Source of the DNA: Peptostreptococcaceae bacterium
Lineage (GTDB): Bacteria > Bacillota > Clostridia > Peptostreptococcales > Peptostreptococcaceae
Length of the DNA: 64,000 nucleotides
Assembly: GCA_025210335.1 (NCBI GenBank)
Contig: JAOARY010000007.1
Location: 1-64,000 of the forward strand
Direction of reading: 5' to 3'
The position numbers and the translations under genes are program-made. Below the pieces are notes generated by a model that did not search any database, was not told where the DNA came from, and was given only the letters and a program-made list of their open reading frames with translations. Below, one piece after another: positions 46,578 to 55,522 of this stretch; position 1 is the first letter of the stretch; each line of letters opens with the position of its first letter.

Positions 46578-49412
46578 TTACTCCTCCCAATATATATCTA
46601 TATTTATTTTGGCTCCACAAATAGCTTCTAACACGCCTTCCCCATTTATGAAATGGTAACATCCATCAGAATCCATATATCTATATTTGATTCGTCCATA
46701 TGTACCAACGCCACCACCTAATGCATAACCCCTTCCTCTTATACCAAATTTTCCAATTTTAATTCCTGGAGAAATTCCACCTTCATATACAGATGCATAC
46801 CCTCCTAAAGCCACATCTGCTCCTTTCTTATTACGATCAGCACCCACACCACCTTCTGCAACCATAAATTGATTGTCAAATGTACAGTCAACCTCAATAA
46901 ATTCATCAAAAAAATCCAAGTCTATTACTTTCAATGAAGTATCTACTATAGCGCCTCTTCCACCCACACCAATATCATATTTTGTTAATGTAGATTCTAA
47001 TGCATTCATAGTTAAAAACTCATCGTCATTATCAGGATTATTGTTAGTTCCTATTCCAGTTAAATTAATGCTTTCACTCGGATTATTTATCTTTTCTTCT
47101 ATTAATTGTTTTAACTTATATTTTGCTAAAGAATCATCATAATCTTTAATATAATAATTTGAATCATTTTCTTTACCATTAATGCCTTCTTTCGTTACTC
47201 TTTCAATATAACTCATATTACCATTTTGTATATCTTCTATATTTCTTTTTGATACATCTTTCAAATAGCCACCCATCAAATCAAATATAGGTGTATTCCA
47301 AGAATTATTTTCTTCTACCTCTTCTTTCGATGTACTTTTCATTTCTAGCTTGGCTTGAAATCTATCCATAACTTCTTTTGGATCCATAAATGGTTTATAT
47401 TTATTTTCTTCTATGGTTTTTTCTTTAAGTCTCTTTTCAAGCTCAGCTAAAATTTCTTCGTGTTTTAACCTTCCTAAATTACCATTTCTTACTGCTCCAC
47501 TAAACAAGCCATACTTTAGAATCAAAAATTCTTCCCAAAGTTCTTCATCCGTTTGTTCATCCATTGATGAATTATACCGTTCCTCCTTCTTCCCACTAGC
47601 TGATAAGTTTAATTTCTTTGGTGCTAATGGTTTAGGTAAACTTTTCTTTGGGGAACTCATAAGAGCACACCCCATAGCAATCATTCCAACCATAGCAATC
47701 GGACCTGCTACAACACCTACTATAGGTGCTGCTGCAACTAACATTGCCCCTAACACGAATTTGCCACTAAACTTATTAGAAGCAGAACCTGACTTTGCAC
47801 CAGCTTTAGATGCATTTGTTTTGGCTGGTGTATTACCACCCTTTGCTCCATTAGCACCACCACTTGGCGCAAATTGATTAGAATTAGCACAGGCTAGTAA
47901 ATTATTAGGTGCAGATGCCAAAGTCGATGCTTTCATAGGATTAGTTAGTAGTTTTTTGGGCTTTCTTTCTTTAATCGGAATAAGCTTTGGATCATCATTA
48001 TACATTTTAAATGCCGTTCTATCTGTACCTTCCAAATTGATTTTATCTCCTATGAAATGAAACTCATTTTCTATCGTCAAACTTTGAGGTTTTATCTTGT
48101 CATGATTGTATATAAGAACAAATTCACTAGCTTTGATATTTACTTTATTCTTAGCATTTAAAGATATATTTGCCTTAGAATTTAGATTTATTTGACTATT
48201 ACTCTTAAATAGCGTACCTTTTTTATCTTCCATAAGTATAGACAAATCAAGTCCTTCATTACTTTTAAATTCAATAGACTTTGGTTTTAATGAAATTTGA
48301 TTCTTATCTTTAGTTGTTAGATATCTATTTTCTGGTTTTTTCGTAAGTGGACAAGTTGAGCCATTTTTTCTAACAGAATTCTTGACCTCTGCTAGCACTT
48401 CCTTATTCGAAGGAAAATACAGTCTTGCATAAGTGTTTTTTTCAAACATAAGATAAAATACATTATTAGAAATCGCCCCAACTCTGAACCAATGAGCCTT
48501 TTTTACATCCTGTTTTTTATCAATATTTAAATGAAGCTTTACAAATTCTTCTTTGCTATCAATAACCTTGCCTTCTAAACTAACACCTTTTATATTTTCA
48601 TTATAGATTTTGTTTTGTCTAATACCATTTATTCTAGATAATTTATATGTAAAAATAAGCTCTGATTTTATAAATTCTCCTTTGATATGACTTATATAAA
48701 GTGTTTTGTTCTTAAATCTTACTTTATCTTGTAATTCATACACTTCTTTAGATTTTATTTCATGACTAAAAAAATCAGTATCTATTAATTTTTGAGTAGA
48801 TAAATTTAATGATTGTAGGTCTTTTGATGATTTATAAAATTTTGAATCCTCTATTTCAATTATATTTTTATCTTTAAATCCAAAATAAAATCTTGGTTTA
48901 TTGTCTTTTATATCTGCTACTAATACTGTATTAAAATGACTTGCTAATCTATTTACAAATTCCCAAGCTGTTTCGTTATACATAATTAATGGTTCTTTAA
49001 TTTCTTTATTTGCAACATTAAATGAAACTGATGAATCCCTTATATCCTTAATAACTTCATCAATAACCGAAGAATAAGTCATAGTTGTATCTTGAAATGA
49101 TTTTGACTCCACTTTTGAATCAAGCAAAGAAGTTGCACTAACAGCTTTAATATATACACTGTATACATCACCTTCTTTATTCGCATCATAAGACCCTATA
49201 AGACCCTTAAATATTATCTTGTCTTCTTTTTTTATGATAATGGAGTCATTTAAAGTAGTTTTAAAAAAAGAATCAAAGCTTTCTTCTTCACAAATTGCTT
49301 CTATTTCTAAAGTTGAATGAATCAAAACACCATGATTTAAATTAATATCTATTATAGAAATTAATTTATATGGTGTTTCTATGCTTATGTCGTCAAACTT
49401 CAAAATACTCAT
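46578..49412 (-). CDS. VgrG-like spike fused to a large C-terminal effector region
   Basis: A 944-residue 'evolved' VgrG-like protein. Residues about 1–370 resemble the gpD/VgrG spike, including YNETAWEFVNRLASHF near 145 (shared with the second VgrG-like gene) and an OB-like region (VKLHLNIDKKQDVKKAHWF). Residues about 395–430 have short beta repeats (INLNSKANISLNAKNKVNI) of a needle. A Gly/Ala-rich linker leads to a hydrophobic stretch near 549–584 (VLGAMLVAAAPIVGVVAGPI). An acidic helical part follows (about 600–800), then a Gly-rich beta-like domain (about 815–944) with GGVGADRNKKGADVALGGYA and GIKIGKFGIRGRGYALGGGV. The toxin activity is not recognisable. A coupled membrane protein follows. 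GC looks slightly higher in the Gly/Ala part. Confidence 0.8.
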   Translation of the reverse strand: MSILKFDDISIETPYKLISIIDINLNHGVLIHSTLEIEAICEEESFDSFFKTTLNDSIIIKKEDKIIFKGLIGSYDANKEGDVYSVYIKAVSATSLLDSKVESKSFQDTTMTYSSVIDEVIKDIRDSSVSFNVANKEIKEPLIMYNETAWEFVNRLASHFNTVLVADIKDNKPRFYFGFKDKNIIEIEDSKFYKSSKDLQSLNLSTQKLIDTDFFSHEIKSKEVYELQDKVRFKNKTLYISHIKGEFIKSELIFTYKLSRINGIRQNKIYNENIKGVSLEGKVIDSKEEFVKLHLNIDKKQDVKKAHWFRVGAISNNVFYLMFEKNTYARLYFPSNKEVLAEVKNSVRKNGSTCPLTKKPENRYLTTKDKNQISLKPKSIEFKSNEGLDLSILMEDKKGTLFKSNSQINLNSKANISLNAKNKVNIKASEFVLIYNHDKIKPQSLTIENEFHFIGDKINLEGTDRTAFKMYNDDPKLIPIKERKPKKLLTNPMKASTLASAPNNLLACANSNQFAPSGGANGAKGGNTPAKTNASKAGAKSGSASNKFSGKFVLGAMLVAAAPIVGVVAGPIAMVGMIAMGCALMSSPKKSLPKPLAPKKLNLSASGKKEERYNSSMDEQTDEELWEEFLILKYGLFSGAVRNGNLGRLKHEEILAELEKRLKEKTIEENKYKPFMDPKEVMDRFQAKLEMKSTSKEEVEENNSWNTPIFDLMGGYLKDVSKRNIEDIQNGNMSYIERVTKEGINGKENDSNYYIKDYDDSLAKYKLKQLIEEKINNPSESINLTGIGTNNNPDNDDEFLTMNALESTLTKYDIGVGGRGAIVDTSLKVIDLDFFDEFIEVDCTFDNQFMVAEGGVGADRNKKGADVALGGYASVYEGGISPGIKIGKFGIRGRGYALGGGVGTYGRIKYRYMDSDGCYHFINGEGVLEAICGAKINIDIYWEE

Positions 49413-49426
49413 AAATTCCTCCCTAT

Positions 49427-49936
49427 TTATTTTTCAGCTTCCTTAAATTTTTCCTGTCCACTTGTTACAAAACTTATAACTCCACCATAAGCACAATAAA
49501 GTATAGAACTTGTGGTAAGAGCCATCTCTCCTAAGAACATATCTTTTTTGCATTTTTCCCATGGCATCAAAAATTTAGGTGTGCATTTTATTCCATCTAT
49601 AGGTTCTCTTGTTTTTTCATGAGCTAAAGTTATGACTTCTTTATTTTTATTTTTTGAATTTGAACATATTCCAAAGTAAGGAATATTATATTTTTCTTTA
49701 GACGGATACTCACTTACATAATCATTTTTAAACATTATTGGTTTTTCTTTTACATAAGAGCCATGACTTATAGGTAGATTTATTCGTCTTTTATGACTTC
49801 CACAACTACAAATCATCCTAGCACCTCTAACAACATAAGCTTCCTTGTTTTGTTCATCTTTAGTTTTGTTATTTTTATCTTTATTTTTCTCTTCATTTTT
49901 TATTTCTTCATCGGACTTTTTTTCTTTATTAATCAT
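49427..49936 (-). CDS. DUF4280 PAAR-like spike-tip protein
   Basis: A 169-residue protein. A charged Lys/Glu/Asn-rich leader (1–32) precedes the DUF4280 domain: YVVRGARMICSCGSHKRRIN, then NIPYFGICSNSKNKNK, IKCTPKFLMPW and a closing SSILYCAYGGVISFVTSGQE. The spaced cysteines, the FG-x-C-x-S step and the CAYGG-I ending are the family pattern. DUF4280 proteins are regarded as PAAR-like caps that sharpen VgrG-type spikes. Its place between the two VgrG-like genes, 14 bp from the larger one, supports this. Confidence 0.85.
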   Translation of the reverse strand: MINKEKKSDEEIKNEEKNKDKNNKTKDEQNKEAYVVRGARMICSCGSHKRRINLPISHGSYVKEKPIMFKNDYVSEYPSKEKYNIPYFGICSNSKNKNKEVITLAHEKTREPIDGIKCTPKFLMPWEKCKKDMFLGEMALTTSSILYCAYGGVISFVTSGQEKFKEAEK

Positions 49937-49946
49937 CTTATTTCAC

Positions 49947-50528
49947 CTACTTTACCCTAAGTCTTTTAAGAGCTACACCATTTAATCTCTTTCTTAATAT
50001 GAGTTCAGCTATATACAAATTAACAATCATTATATCTTTTTTGAAATTCTCTATATAAAAAGCATCTAAATTCAAATTTGTTAATTTATCGTAATCCAAA
50101 ATTAATTCATCAATCATATTAAGATCCAAATCCTTAAGTCTATTTACATCTATATCTGTATTAAAAGAATTCAATTTTGTTTCTTTATTTAAGCAATCGA
50201 CTTTATTTAATGCTGGATAATAGTATTTTAGCTGTGAACTAACTTCATTATCTGTAATTATGACGTTTTTAAAAACTATATTATCCTTAAAAAATTCTTT
50301 AAAAAAAGCATAAAAATTTTCTGATATTATCGGAAATTCACTTGTATAAATATCTTTATATTTTTTAAAAGCATATTCATCTTCAACATACAAAAATTCA
50401 TTTTCTAATGCTTTTGAATAATCAAAATCATATGTTTTTAATAAATTTTTATAATTTGTAAATCTAGGCAGTTTAAAGACTTTATCTCCTTTAAATTCAT
50501 CATCTTGTGTTACCAAAAAATAGTCCAA
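49947..50528 (-). CDS. Imm11 (DUF1629)-like protein
   Basis: A 193-residue soluble protein. The layout resembles the Imm11/DUF1629 family: an N-terminal MDYFLVTQDD strand, a central FPIISENFYAFFKEFFKDNI segment, and YYYPALNKVDCLNKET with the conserved cysteine. Imm11-like proteins travel with toxin and secretion cassettes and are annotated as immunity proteins, though here it lies upstream of the effector gene, where a helper or adaptor role is also possible. Similarity is by pattern only. It sits 10 bp before the DUF4280 gene in the operon. Confidence 0.55.
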   Translation of the reverse strand: MDYFLVTQDDEFKGDKVFKLPRFTNYKNLLKTYDFDYSKALENEFLYVEDEYAFKKYKDIYTSEFPIISENFYAFFKEFFKDNIVFKNVIITDNEVSSQLKYYYPALNKVDCLNKETKLNSFNTDIDVNRLKDLDLNMIDELILDYDKLTNLNLDAFYIENFKKDIMIVNLYIAELILRKRLNGVALKRLRVK

Positions 50529-50540
50529 ATAAATTCCCCC

Positions 50541-51212
50541 TTAAATCTTATGATTATATATCAAAAATGATTTAGCTCTATATTCACCAATCAAAAATTT
50601 CATATCATTTTCTTTATTTATAAGTTCAAAGGATTCTAATTTGACAATATCATCAATTAAAAATCCTATAATATTTGCAACCACAACAATATATTTAATT
50701 GATATATCTATTTTGATATTTTTCAAATCATTTTTATTTATATAAAAACCATGTTTTTGCAATAATTCATCTTCAAAATTGTTATCGAAATAATCTTCGT
50801 ACAAAAAATTTAACTCTAATTCTACATTATTTTTTATATTGTCTAAGAAAAATTTATTATCAAAAGCTTCTATCAAAAATACAGCTTTATTTTCTAATAA
50901 TCGGGTTTTTAAAAAAGATAGATTTATATATTTAATAGTATTTTTATTTTCATTCATCTGTTTATTATTGATATTTTCAAATAATTTATCAAAAATATTT
51001 AATATATTATCTTTAATCTCTTCTAAATTATGATTCATTTGATATGATATTCTTTTAATTTCTTCTTCTTTCAGATTCAAATTATAATATTCATCTACTA
51101 TTAAATTCAATATTTCTACTTTTTTCTTTACATAGTCATTAGCTTCTTTATACAAATATTTTAATTTTTCATCTTCTAAATCTTCTTTATTTTGCATATC
51201 AAAATTATCCAT
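50541..51212 (-). CDS. Unknown cassette protein between VgrG-like and Imm11-like genes
   Basis: A 223-residue acidic, asparagine- and lysine-rich protein that I do not recognise. The N-terminal third is helical (YLYKEANDYVKKKVEILNLI). The rest has alternating hydrophobic strands (IKIDISIKYIVVVANIIGFL) without a clear membrane helix. Its start overlaps the stop of the 468-residue VgrG-like gene by one base, and its stop is 12 bp before the Imm11-like gene. It is probably a helper for loading or folding one of the spike proteins; position is the only evidence. Confidence 0.55.
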   Translation of the reverse strand: MDNFDMQNKEDLEDEKLKYLYKEANDYVKKKVEILNLIVDEYYNLNLKEEEIKRISYQMNHNLEEIKDNILNIFDKLFENINNKQMNENKNTIKYINLSFLKTRLLENKAVFLIEAFDNKFFLDNIKNNVELELNFLYEDYFDNNFEDELLQKHGFYINKNDLKNIKIDISIKYIVVVANIIGFLIDDIVKLESFELINKENDMKFLIGEYRAKSFLIYNHKI

Positions 51213-52618
51213 TATTCCATCTTCACCTTCCCCCCAGAAGCTGTTATTTCTTTATTTATATCTAATATACAACTTTCATTTTGAAGAATTGTAACACCAT
51301 CTTCACCTTTTATTGACACAGTTTGTCCAACTATATTTATATCTTTACTGGCGTTTAAATCAATATCTTTATTACTTATAACTTTGATTCCTCCACTATC
51401 TTCAATTCTTATATATAAATCTTCATTACATATTATGTCTATTTGACCTTTTTGAAATTTTATCTCTTTGCCATGTATAGTACAAAGAGTTTTGATATCT
51501 GGATTCTTTCTCTTTTGTGGTTTTTTAGGTTCTAGATTGGCAGCACTTTCGACAAATGCTAATTCTTCTTTATTTTCTGGCACATATAATCTAATCCTAT
51601 CCTTTAATTCTGGCATAAAATACCATCCACTTCCATCTTCTGTCGAATAAATCGTTGAATATTCAAAATATTTCAATTTGTTTAATGGCCTTTTTTCATC
51701 TATGTCTAATTGCACCTTTACTTTATCTTCTTTAATATCTGCAACTTCACCATAAATAGCATTTCCTTTTATATTTTCATTGTAAATATATCTTTGTTTT
51801 AGCCCGTTTTCATCACATAGATAATATTTATTTAAAAATATAGAATCTTGCATGTTGATATCACATTTGTATATGTATAATTTTCTTCCTTTAAAATTAA
51901 TACTTTGACAAAGATCTAATATTTTATTTGTCTTTATAATATAGGACGTAAAGTTTTGTTCCATTATTCCACTTACGTAATTATCTTTTTTGTTGGTAAA
52001 ACTCATTAAATTTCTTGATATTTTATAATCAAATTCTTCTAAATTTAAATTATTTAAACTAGGTAAATTACCTATATAGAATTTTGGATCATAAAATTTT
52101 CTGTTTGGAGCAATAAAAGCATTAAAATGACTGGCCAATCTTTTTGTAAAATTCCAAGCAGTTTCATCATATCTGATTATTATTTTTTTTATTTTTTTGC
52201 CATTTAATATCTCTTGTGCAAATGATGCATTATAATCTTTTATACTATCCTCTATAACTTCCTTGTATAACATATTTACATCTTGGTAAGATTTTTTCTT
52301 TAATTTATTATCCATAAAAAAAGTTGCACCAATACCTATAATCTCTAATTCTCTTAAATCCCCACCAGCTTTTATATCTATTTCACCAACAAATCCTTTA
52401 AAAAGAATTATATTTCCTGATTGCCCACTAAGATTTATTTCAAAAGGTTGCTTTTGCTTTGAATCATCTACATATTTATCTATAAGTTCTTCCTTTATAA
52501 TTCCTCTTATATACACTTTTGTATGAGTAGATATTTCATCTATAACATTTATATCTAAAATTTTTTCAAATTCGTATGGAGCTATTTGCACCAAATCGTA
52601 AGTATAACCTAAAGACAT
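51212..52618 (-). CDS. VgrG-like / gpD-type contractile-injection spike protein
   Basis: A 468-residue spike-like protein without a long extension. The N-terminal gpD-like half contains KKIIIRYDETAWNFTKRLAS at about 145–165. The OB-like domain follows (VQLDIDEKRPLNKLKYFEYS, then GWYFMPELKDRIRLYVPEN near 325). The C-terminal 70 residues have short beta repeats (VISNKDIDLNASKDINIVGQ) expected for a trimeric needle. It is a paralogue of the 944-residue protein. It would form the central spike that punctures target cells in a contractile system. The ATG follows AGGGGGAG. Confidence 0.85.
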   Translation of the reverse strand: MSLGYTYDLVQIAPYEFEKILDINVIDEISTHTKVYIRGIIKEELIDKYVDDSKQKQPFEINLSGQSGNIILFKGFVGEIDIKAGGDLRELEIIGIGATFFMDNKLKKKSYQDVNMLYKEVIEDSIKDYNASFAQEILNGKKIKKIIIRYDETAWNFTKRLASHFNAFIAPNRKFYDPKFYIGNLPSLNNLNLEEFDYKISRNLMSFTNKKDNYVSGIMEQNFTSYIIKTNKILDLCQSINFKGRKLYIYKCDINMQDSIFLNKYYLCDENGLKQRYIYNENIKGNAIYGEVADIKEDKVKVQLDIDEKRPLNKLKYFEYSTIYSTEDGSGWYFMPELKDRIRLYVPENKEELAFVESAANLEPKKPQKRKNPDIKTLCTIHGKEIKFQKGQIDIICNEDLYIRIEDSGGIKVISNKDIDLNASKDINIVGQTVSIKGEDGVTILQNESCILDINKEITASGGKVKME

Positions 52619-52664
52619 CTAAATTCTCCCCCTGTTTCGTAACCATCTTGTAATTACCGCTTTA

Positions 52665-53282
52665 TTAACAATGAATTTTGAAACTCTCCATCATTTCAAA
52701 TCCAAGATACTTCCATGTACCTAATTTTTCATAAGGACAACATATTTTACCCATTAGAATTTTTCTTTCCAATGAAGAAAAAAACATAATATTATATAAA
52801 AATCCATCCATTGCAGTTGATTTAAATTCTAAAAAACCTATATTTTTAGAATTTATATTTTTTACTCCTTCTGATAAAAATATATTTCCTGGATTAAGAT
52901 TTTTTAGCATATCCTTACTTGCAGTTGTAAGATCATAAATTTCATTTTCTCTTACATCTTCATTCATCATCTTAAAACTAATATCTATTTCTGAATTTTT
53001 ATCAGTTTGTATAATGTCTGGACGTAAATCACTTGGATATTTTAATCTTTTCATTGAATTTTGCATTTCATCAAAATCTTTTGGTATTTTCATAGAAATT
53101 TTTTTATCAAAGAAATATTTTTCTTCAAATTCATACAAAAAACCATCTATAATAATTTGATTTTCTTTATTCTTATCATCTTTTTTTCTTGTATATTTCA
53201 AATTTTCATAATCTTTTATGAGTTTTAAAATCTCTATATCTTCATCTTTATTATTAAAATAATCTAAATCAAGTCTATCCAT
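52665..53282 (-). CDS. Unknown protein, possible DcrB/Eag-fold effector chaperone
   Basis: A 205-residue soluble protein at the head of the cassette. The region about 50–200 has strand-helix features like the PsbP/Mog1/DcrB fold used by Eag (DUF1795) chaperones: FFDKKISMKIPKDFDEM, then LKYPSDLRPDIIQT, IDISFKMMNEDV and FLEFKSTAMDGFLYNIMFF. Eag chaperones bind and shield TM segments of T6SS effectors, and the downstream VgrG-like effector does carry a hydrophobic stretch. The fold assignment is a judgement from pattern, not a family match. GGAGG lies five bases before the ATG. Confidence 0.5.
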   Translation of the reverse strand: MDRLDLDYFNNKDEDIEILKLIKDYENLKYTRKKDDKNKENQIIIDGFLYEFEEKYFFDKKISMKIPKDFDEMQNSMKRLKYPSDLRPDIIQTDKNSEIDISFKMMNEDVRENEIYDLTTASKDMLKNLNPGNIFLSEGVKNINSKNIGFLEFKSTAMDGFLYNIMFFSSLERKILMGKICCPYEKLGTWKYLGFEMMESFKIHC

Positions 53283-53592
53283 AAAGCCTCCTATCTATTT
53301 TCTTTTTCTAAATTTTTATAATTATTGAAAAAATATTTTATCTATTTATTAATATATCCTATTAATACATTATTTTTTAGAATAAATATGAAAAAAAGTT
53401 AATATGCTTCTTTAGTATGTTAATTTATATACTATTTTTTATGCAAAAAGAACTATATTTTTTGTAAACAATAGTTATTTTGTTCTTCTTTATAAATTTG
53501 AATAAAAAAAAAGAATTTAAGACAAAATATCTCAAATTCTTTGATTTTTATAAATTTATTTATATTTAATTAATATATATCTCTACTCACTA
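53283..53592. other. Non-coding region between effector cassette and MacB-like operon
   Basis: About 310 AT-rich bases. It holds the presumed promoter of the effector cassette and the terminator of the ABC efflux operon. No reading frame with a ribosome binding site is seen. Confidence 0.5.
53510..53542 (-). terminator. Terminator after MacB-like permease gene
   Basis: Stem AAAGAATTT / AAATTCTTT with partial pairing inside the 15-base loop, followed by T-rich sequence on the minus strand. Confidence 0.7.
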
Positions 53593-54792
53593 TTATTCAT
53601 ATCTAAGTGCATCAATAGGATTTAATTTTGAAGCCTTATTTGCTGGATATATACCAAATATAACTCCTATTGCAAATGAGAATGAAAATCCTAAGAATAC
53701 AATCTTACTACTAACAATAGCTTGTATTGGAGCAAACTTTGTTATTAATGCAGCTGTAATAATAGCAAGTACTATACCTATCAGTCCCCCAATAGAACTT
53801 ATAACGCCCGATTCTAATAAAAACTGCATCAGTATATCTCTTCTTTTTGCACCTATTGCTTTTCTTATACCTATCTCTCTTGTTCTTTCTGTAACTGAAA
53901 CAAACATTATATTCATTATTCCAATTCCACCTACAAGTAGTGATATTCCAGCTATCCCACCAAGCATAAGTGTAAATGTTCCAGTTATTTGATTAACTTC
54001 TTTTAACTGTGCCTGTGGTGTGGATATATAAAATTGTTCTCCAGCCCAAGGTGTATCCTCATCTGTTTTCTTTTTAGGATATTTTAAATTTAATTCTTTT
54101 TCTATTATACTTGAAGTTTCTATTACATTTTCCTTATTATCTATCAATAATTTAACCTGCGAAATTTTATCATTACCAGTAGCTCTTAAAGCAGTAGTTA
54201 TTGGAATATAAGCTTCTTCCTTGACAACATCCCAATTACTTCCTTCTCTATCTTCCATAACACCAACAACATTGTAATTAACACCGTCAAATCTTATTGT
54301 CTTTCCTACTGGATTTTCATTCTTAAAATAAGTTTCTTTAAATTTTTGATTTATAACTGTATTTTTTAAAGCTTTAGATACATCCATATCAGAAATAAAT
54401 CTTCCTGAAGTTAGTTTTTCTTCCACAGTCTTTAGAGTTACTTTATCAGCACCCATTAGCTTTACCTTTTTTTCTATACTACCTTCTTTTGCTGTTACCT
54501 TGTAATCCATATTGGCTATAACACCATCCACATGGTCAAATCCTAGAAAATAATTCTTATTATCTTCATACCTCATAAGCTTGTTTGTATCATCAGGATA
54601 AAGATATACCATTATCATATTTGAATTTTTTTCAAATCTCTTTTTGATATCTGAAGATACTCCTTCACCAATTGATACCATTACTATTACAGAATATACC
54701 CCTATAATAACACCAAGCATTGTAAGTATTGATCTTAATTTATTTGAAAGAATTTCTTTTATGGATAGCTTAAATGTTGTAATAAAATCCAT
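53593..54792 (-). CDS. MacB-type ABC transporter permease
   Basis: A 399-residue permease. TM1 (about 15–40, LRSILTMLGVIIGVYSVIVM) is followed by a large extracellular domain (about 45–265) and three TM helices near 275–390, with the FtsX-family segment SVTERTREIGIRKAIGAKRR. This is the MacB/LolCDE-like mechanotransmission architecture. With the ATPase and adaptor upstream it makes a MacAB-like exporter for peptides, antibiotics or lipids. The substrate is unknown. Confidence 0.9.
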   Translation of the reverse strand: MDFITTFKLSIKEILSNKLRSILTMLGVIIGVYSVIVMVSIGEGVSSDIKKRFEKNSNMIMVYLYPDDTNKLMRYEDNKNYFLGFDHVDGVIANMDYKVTAKEGSIEKKVKLMGADKVTLKTVEEKLTSGRFISDMDVSKALKNTVINQKFKETYFKNENPVGKTIRFDGVNYNVVGVMEDREGSNWDVVKEEAYIPITTALRATGNDKISQVKLLIDNKENVIETSSIIEKELNLKYPKKKTDEDTPWAGEQFYISTPQAQLKEVNQITGTFTLMLGGIAGISLLVGGIGIMNIMFVSVTERTREIGIRKAIGAKRRDILMQFLLESGVISSIGGLIGIVLAIITAALITKFAPIQAIVSSKIVFLGFSFSFAIGVIFGIYPANKASKLNPIDALRYE

Positions 54793-54829
54793 ATTTTTTT
54801 CTCCTTTTTTGATTTCCTAGGTAATATTA

Positions 54830-55519
54830 TTAGTTTATTACCTCATCTATAACAATTCCATCTTTGACCTTAATCATTCTACTTCCCATTCTTGCAACTT
54901 CATTATCATGAGTTATAAGAACAATAGTCCTTCCTTGCCTATGCAAATCAAGGATTATATCCATTACTTCATCACTGGATTTGGAATCCAAATTACCAGT
55001 AGGTTCATCTGCAAGTAATAGAGGTGGATTTCCAGCCAAAGCTCTAGCTATTGCAACTCTTTGTTGTTGCCCTCCAGACATTTCTGATGGTTTATGTTCC
55101 ATTCTATCTCCAAGTCCCACCATCGAAAGAGCATCAATTGCATTTTGTCTTCTTTCTGACTTTTTCATACCCTTATATATAAGTGGTAATTCTACATTTT
55201 CTAGAGCAGTAAGTCTTGGAAGTAGATTAAACTTTTGAAATATAAATCCTATTTTTTCATTTCTAACAGTAGAAAGCTCATTATCTGTATATGATGCAAT
55301 ATCTTTACCATCCAAATGATACTCACCTTCTGTTAAAGAATCTAAACATCCTATTATATTCATCAATGTGGATTTACCAGATCCACTGGCTCCTACTACT
55401 GTTACAAACTCACCTTCTCTAACATCTATTGATATTCCTTTTAGTACTTCTACAGATAATGCTCCTGTATTATAAGTCTTTCGTATATCTTTCATATCAA
55501 TTATACTTTTTCTATCCAT
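54830..55519 (-). CDS. MacB/LolD-type ABC transporter ATPase
   Basis: A 229-residue ATPase with Walker A GASGSGKSTL (about 42–51), Q-loop FIFQKFNLLPR, signature MSGGQQQRVAIARAL and Walker B LLLADEPTGNLD. The sequence is of the LolD/MacB/FtsE group that pairs with FtsX-like permeases. It sits between the adaptor (4-bp gap) and permease (37-bp gap) genes of the same operon. Confidence 0.92.
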   Translation of the reverse strand: MDRKSIIDMKDIRKTYNTGALSVEVLKGISIDVREGEFVTVVGASGSGKSTLMNIIGCLDSLTEGEYHLDGKDIASYTDNELSTVRNEKIGFIFQKFNLLPRLTALENVELPLIYKGMKKSERRQNAIDALSMVGLGDRMEHKPSEMSGGQQQRVAIARALAGNPPLLLADEPTGNLDSKSSDEVMDIILDLHRQGRTIVLITHDNEVARMGSRMIKVKDGIVIDEVIN

Positions 55520-55522
55520 TTA

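Noticed and set aside
47413-47877. Plus-strand open frame of about 154 codons, rich in Ala, Pro and Ser
   Set aside because: It is antisense to the Gly/Ala-rich linker of the VgrG-like effector; the open frame follows from codon bias, there is no ribosome binding site, and the composition is artificial.
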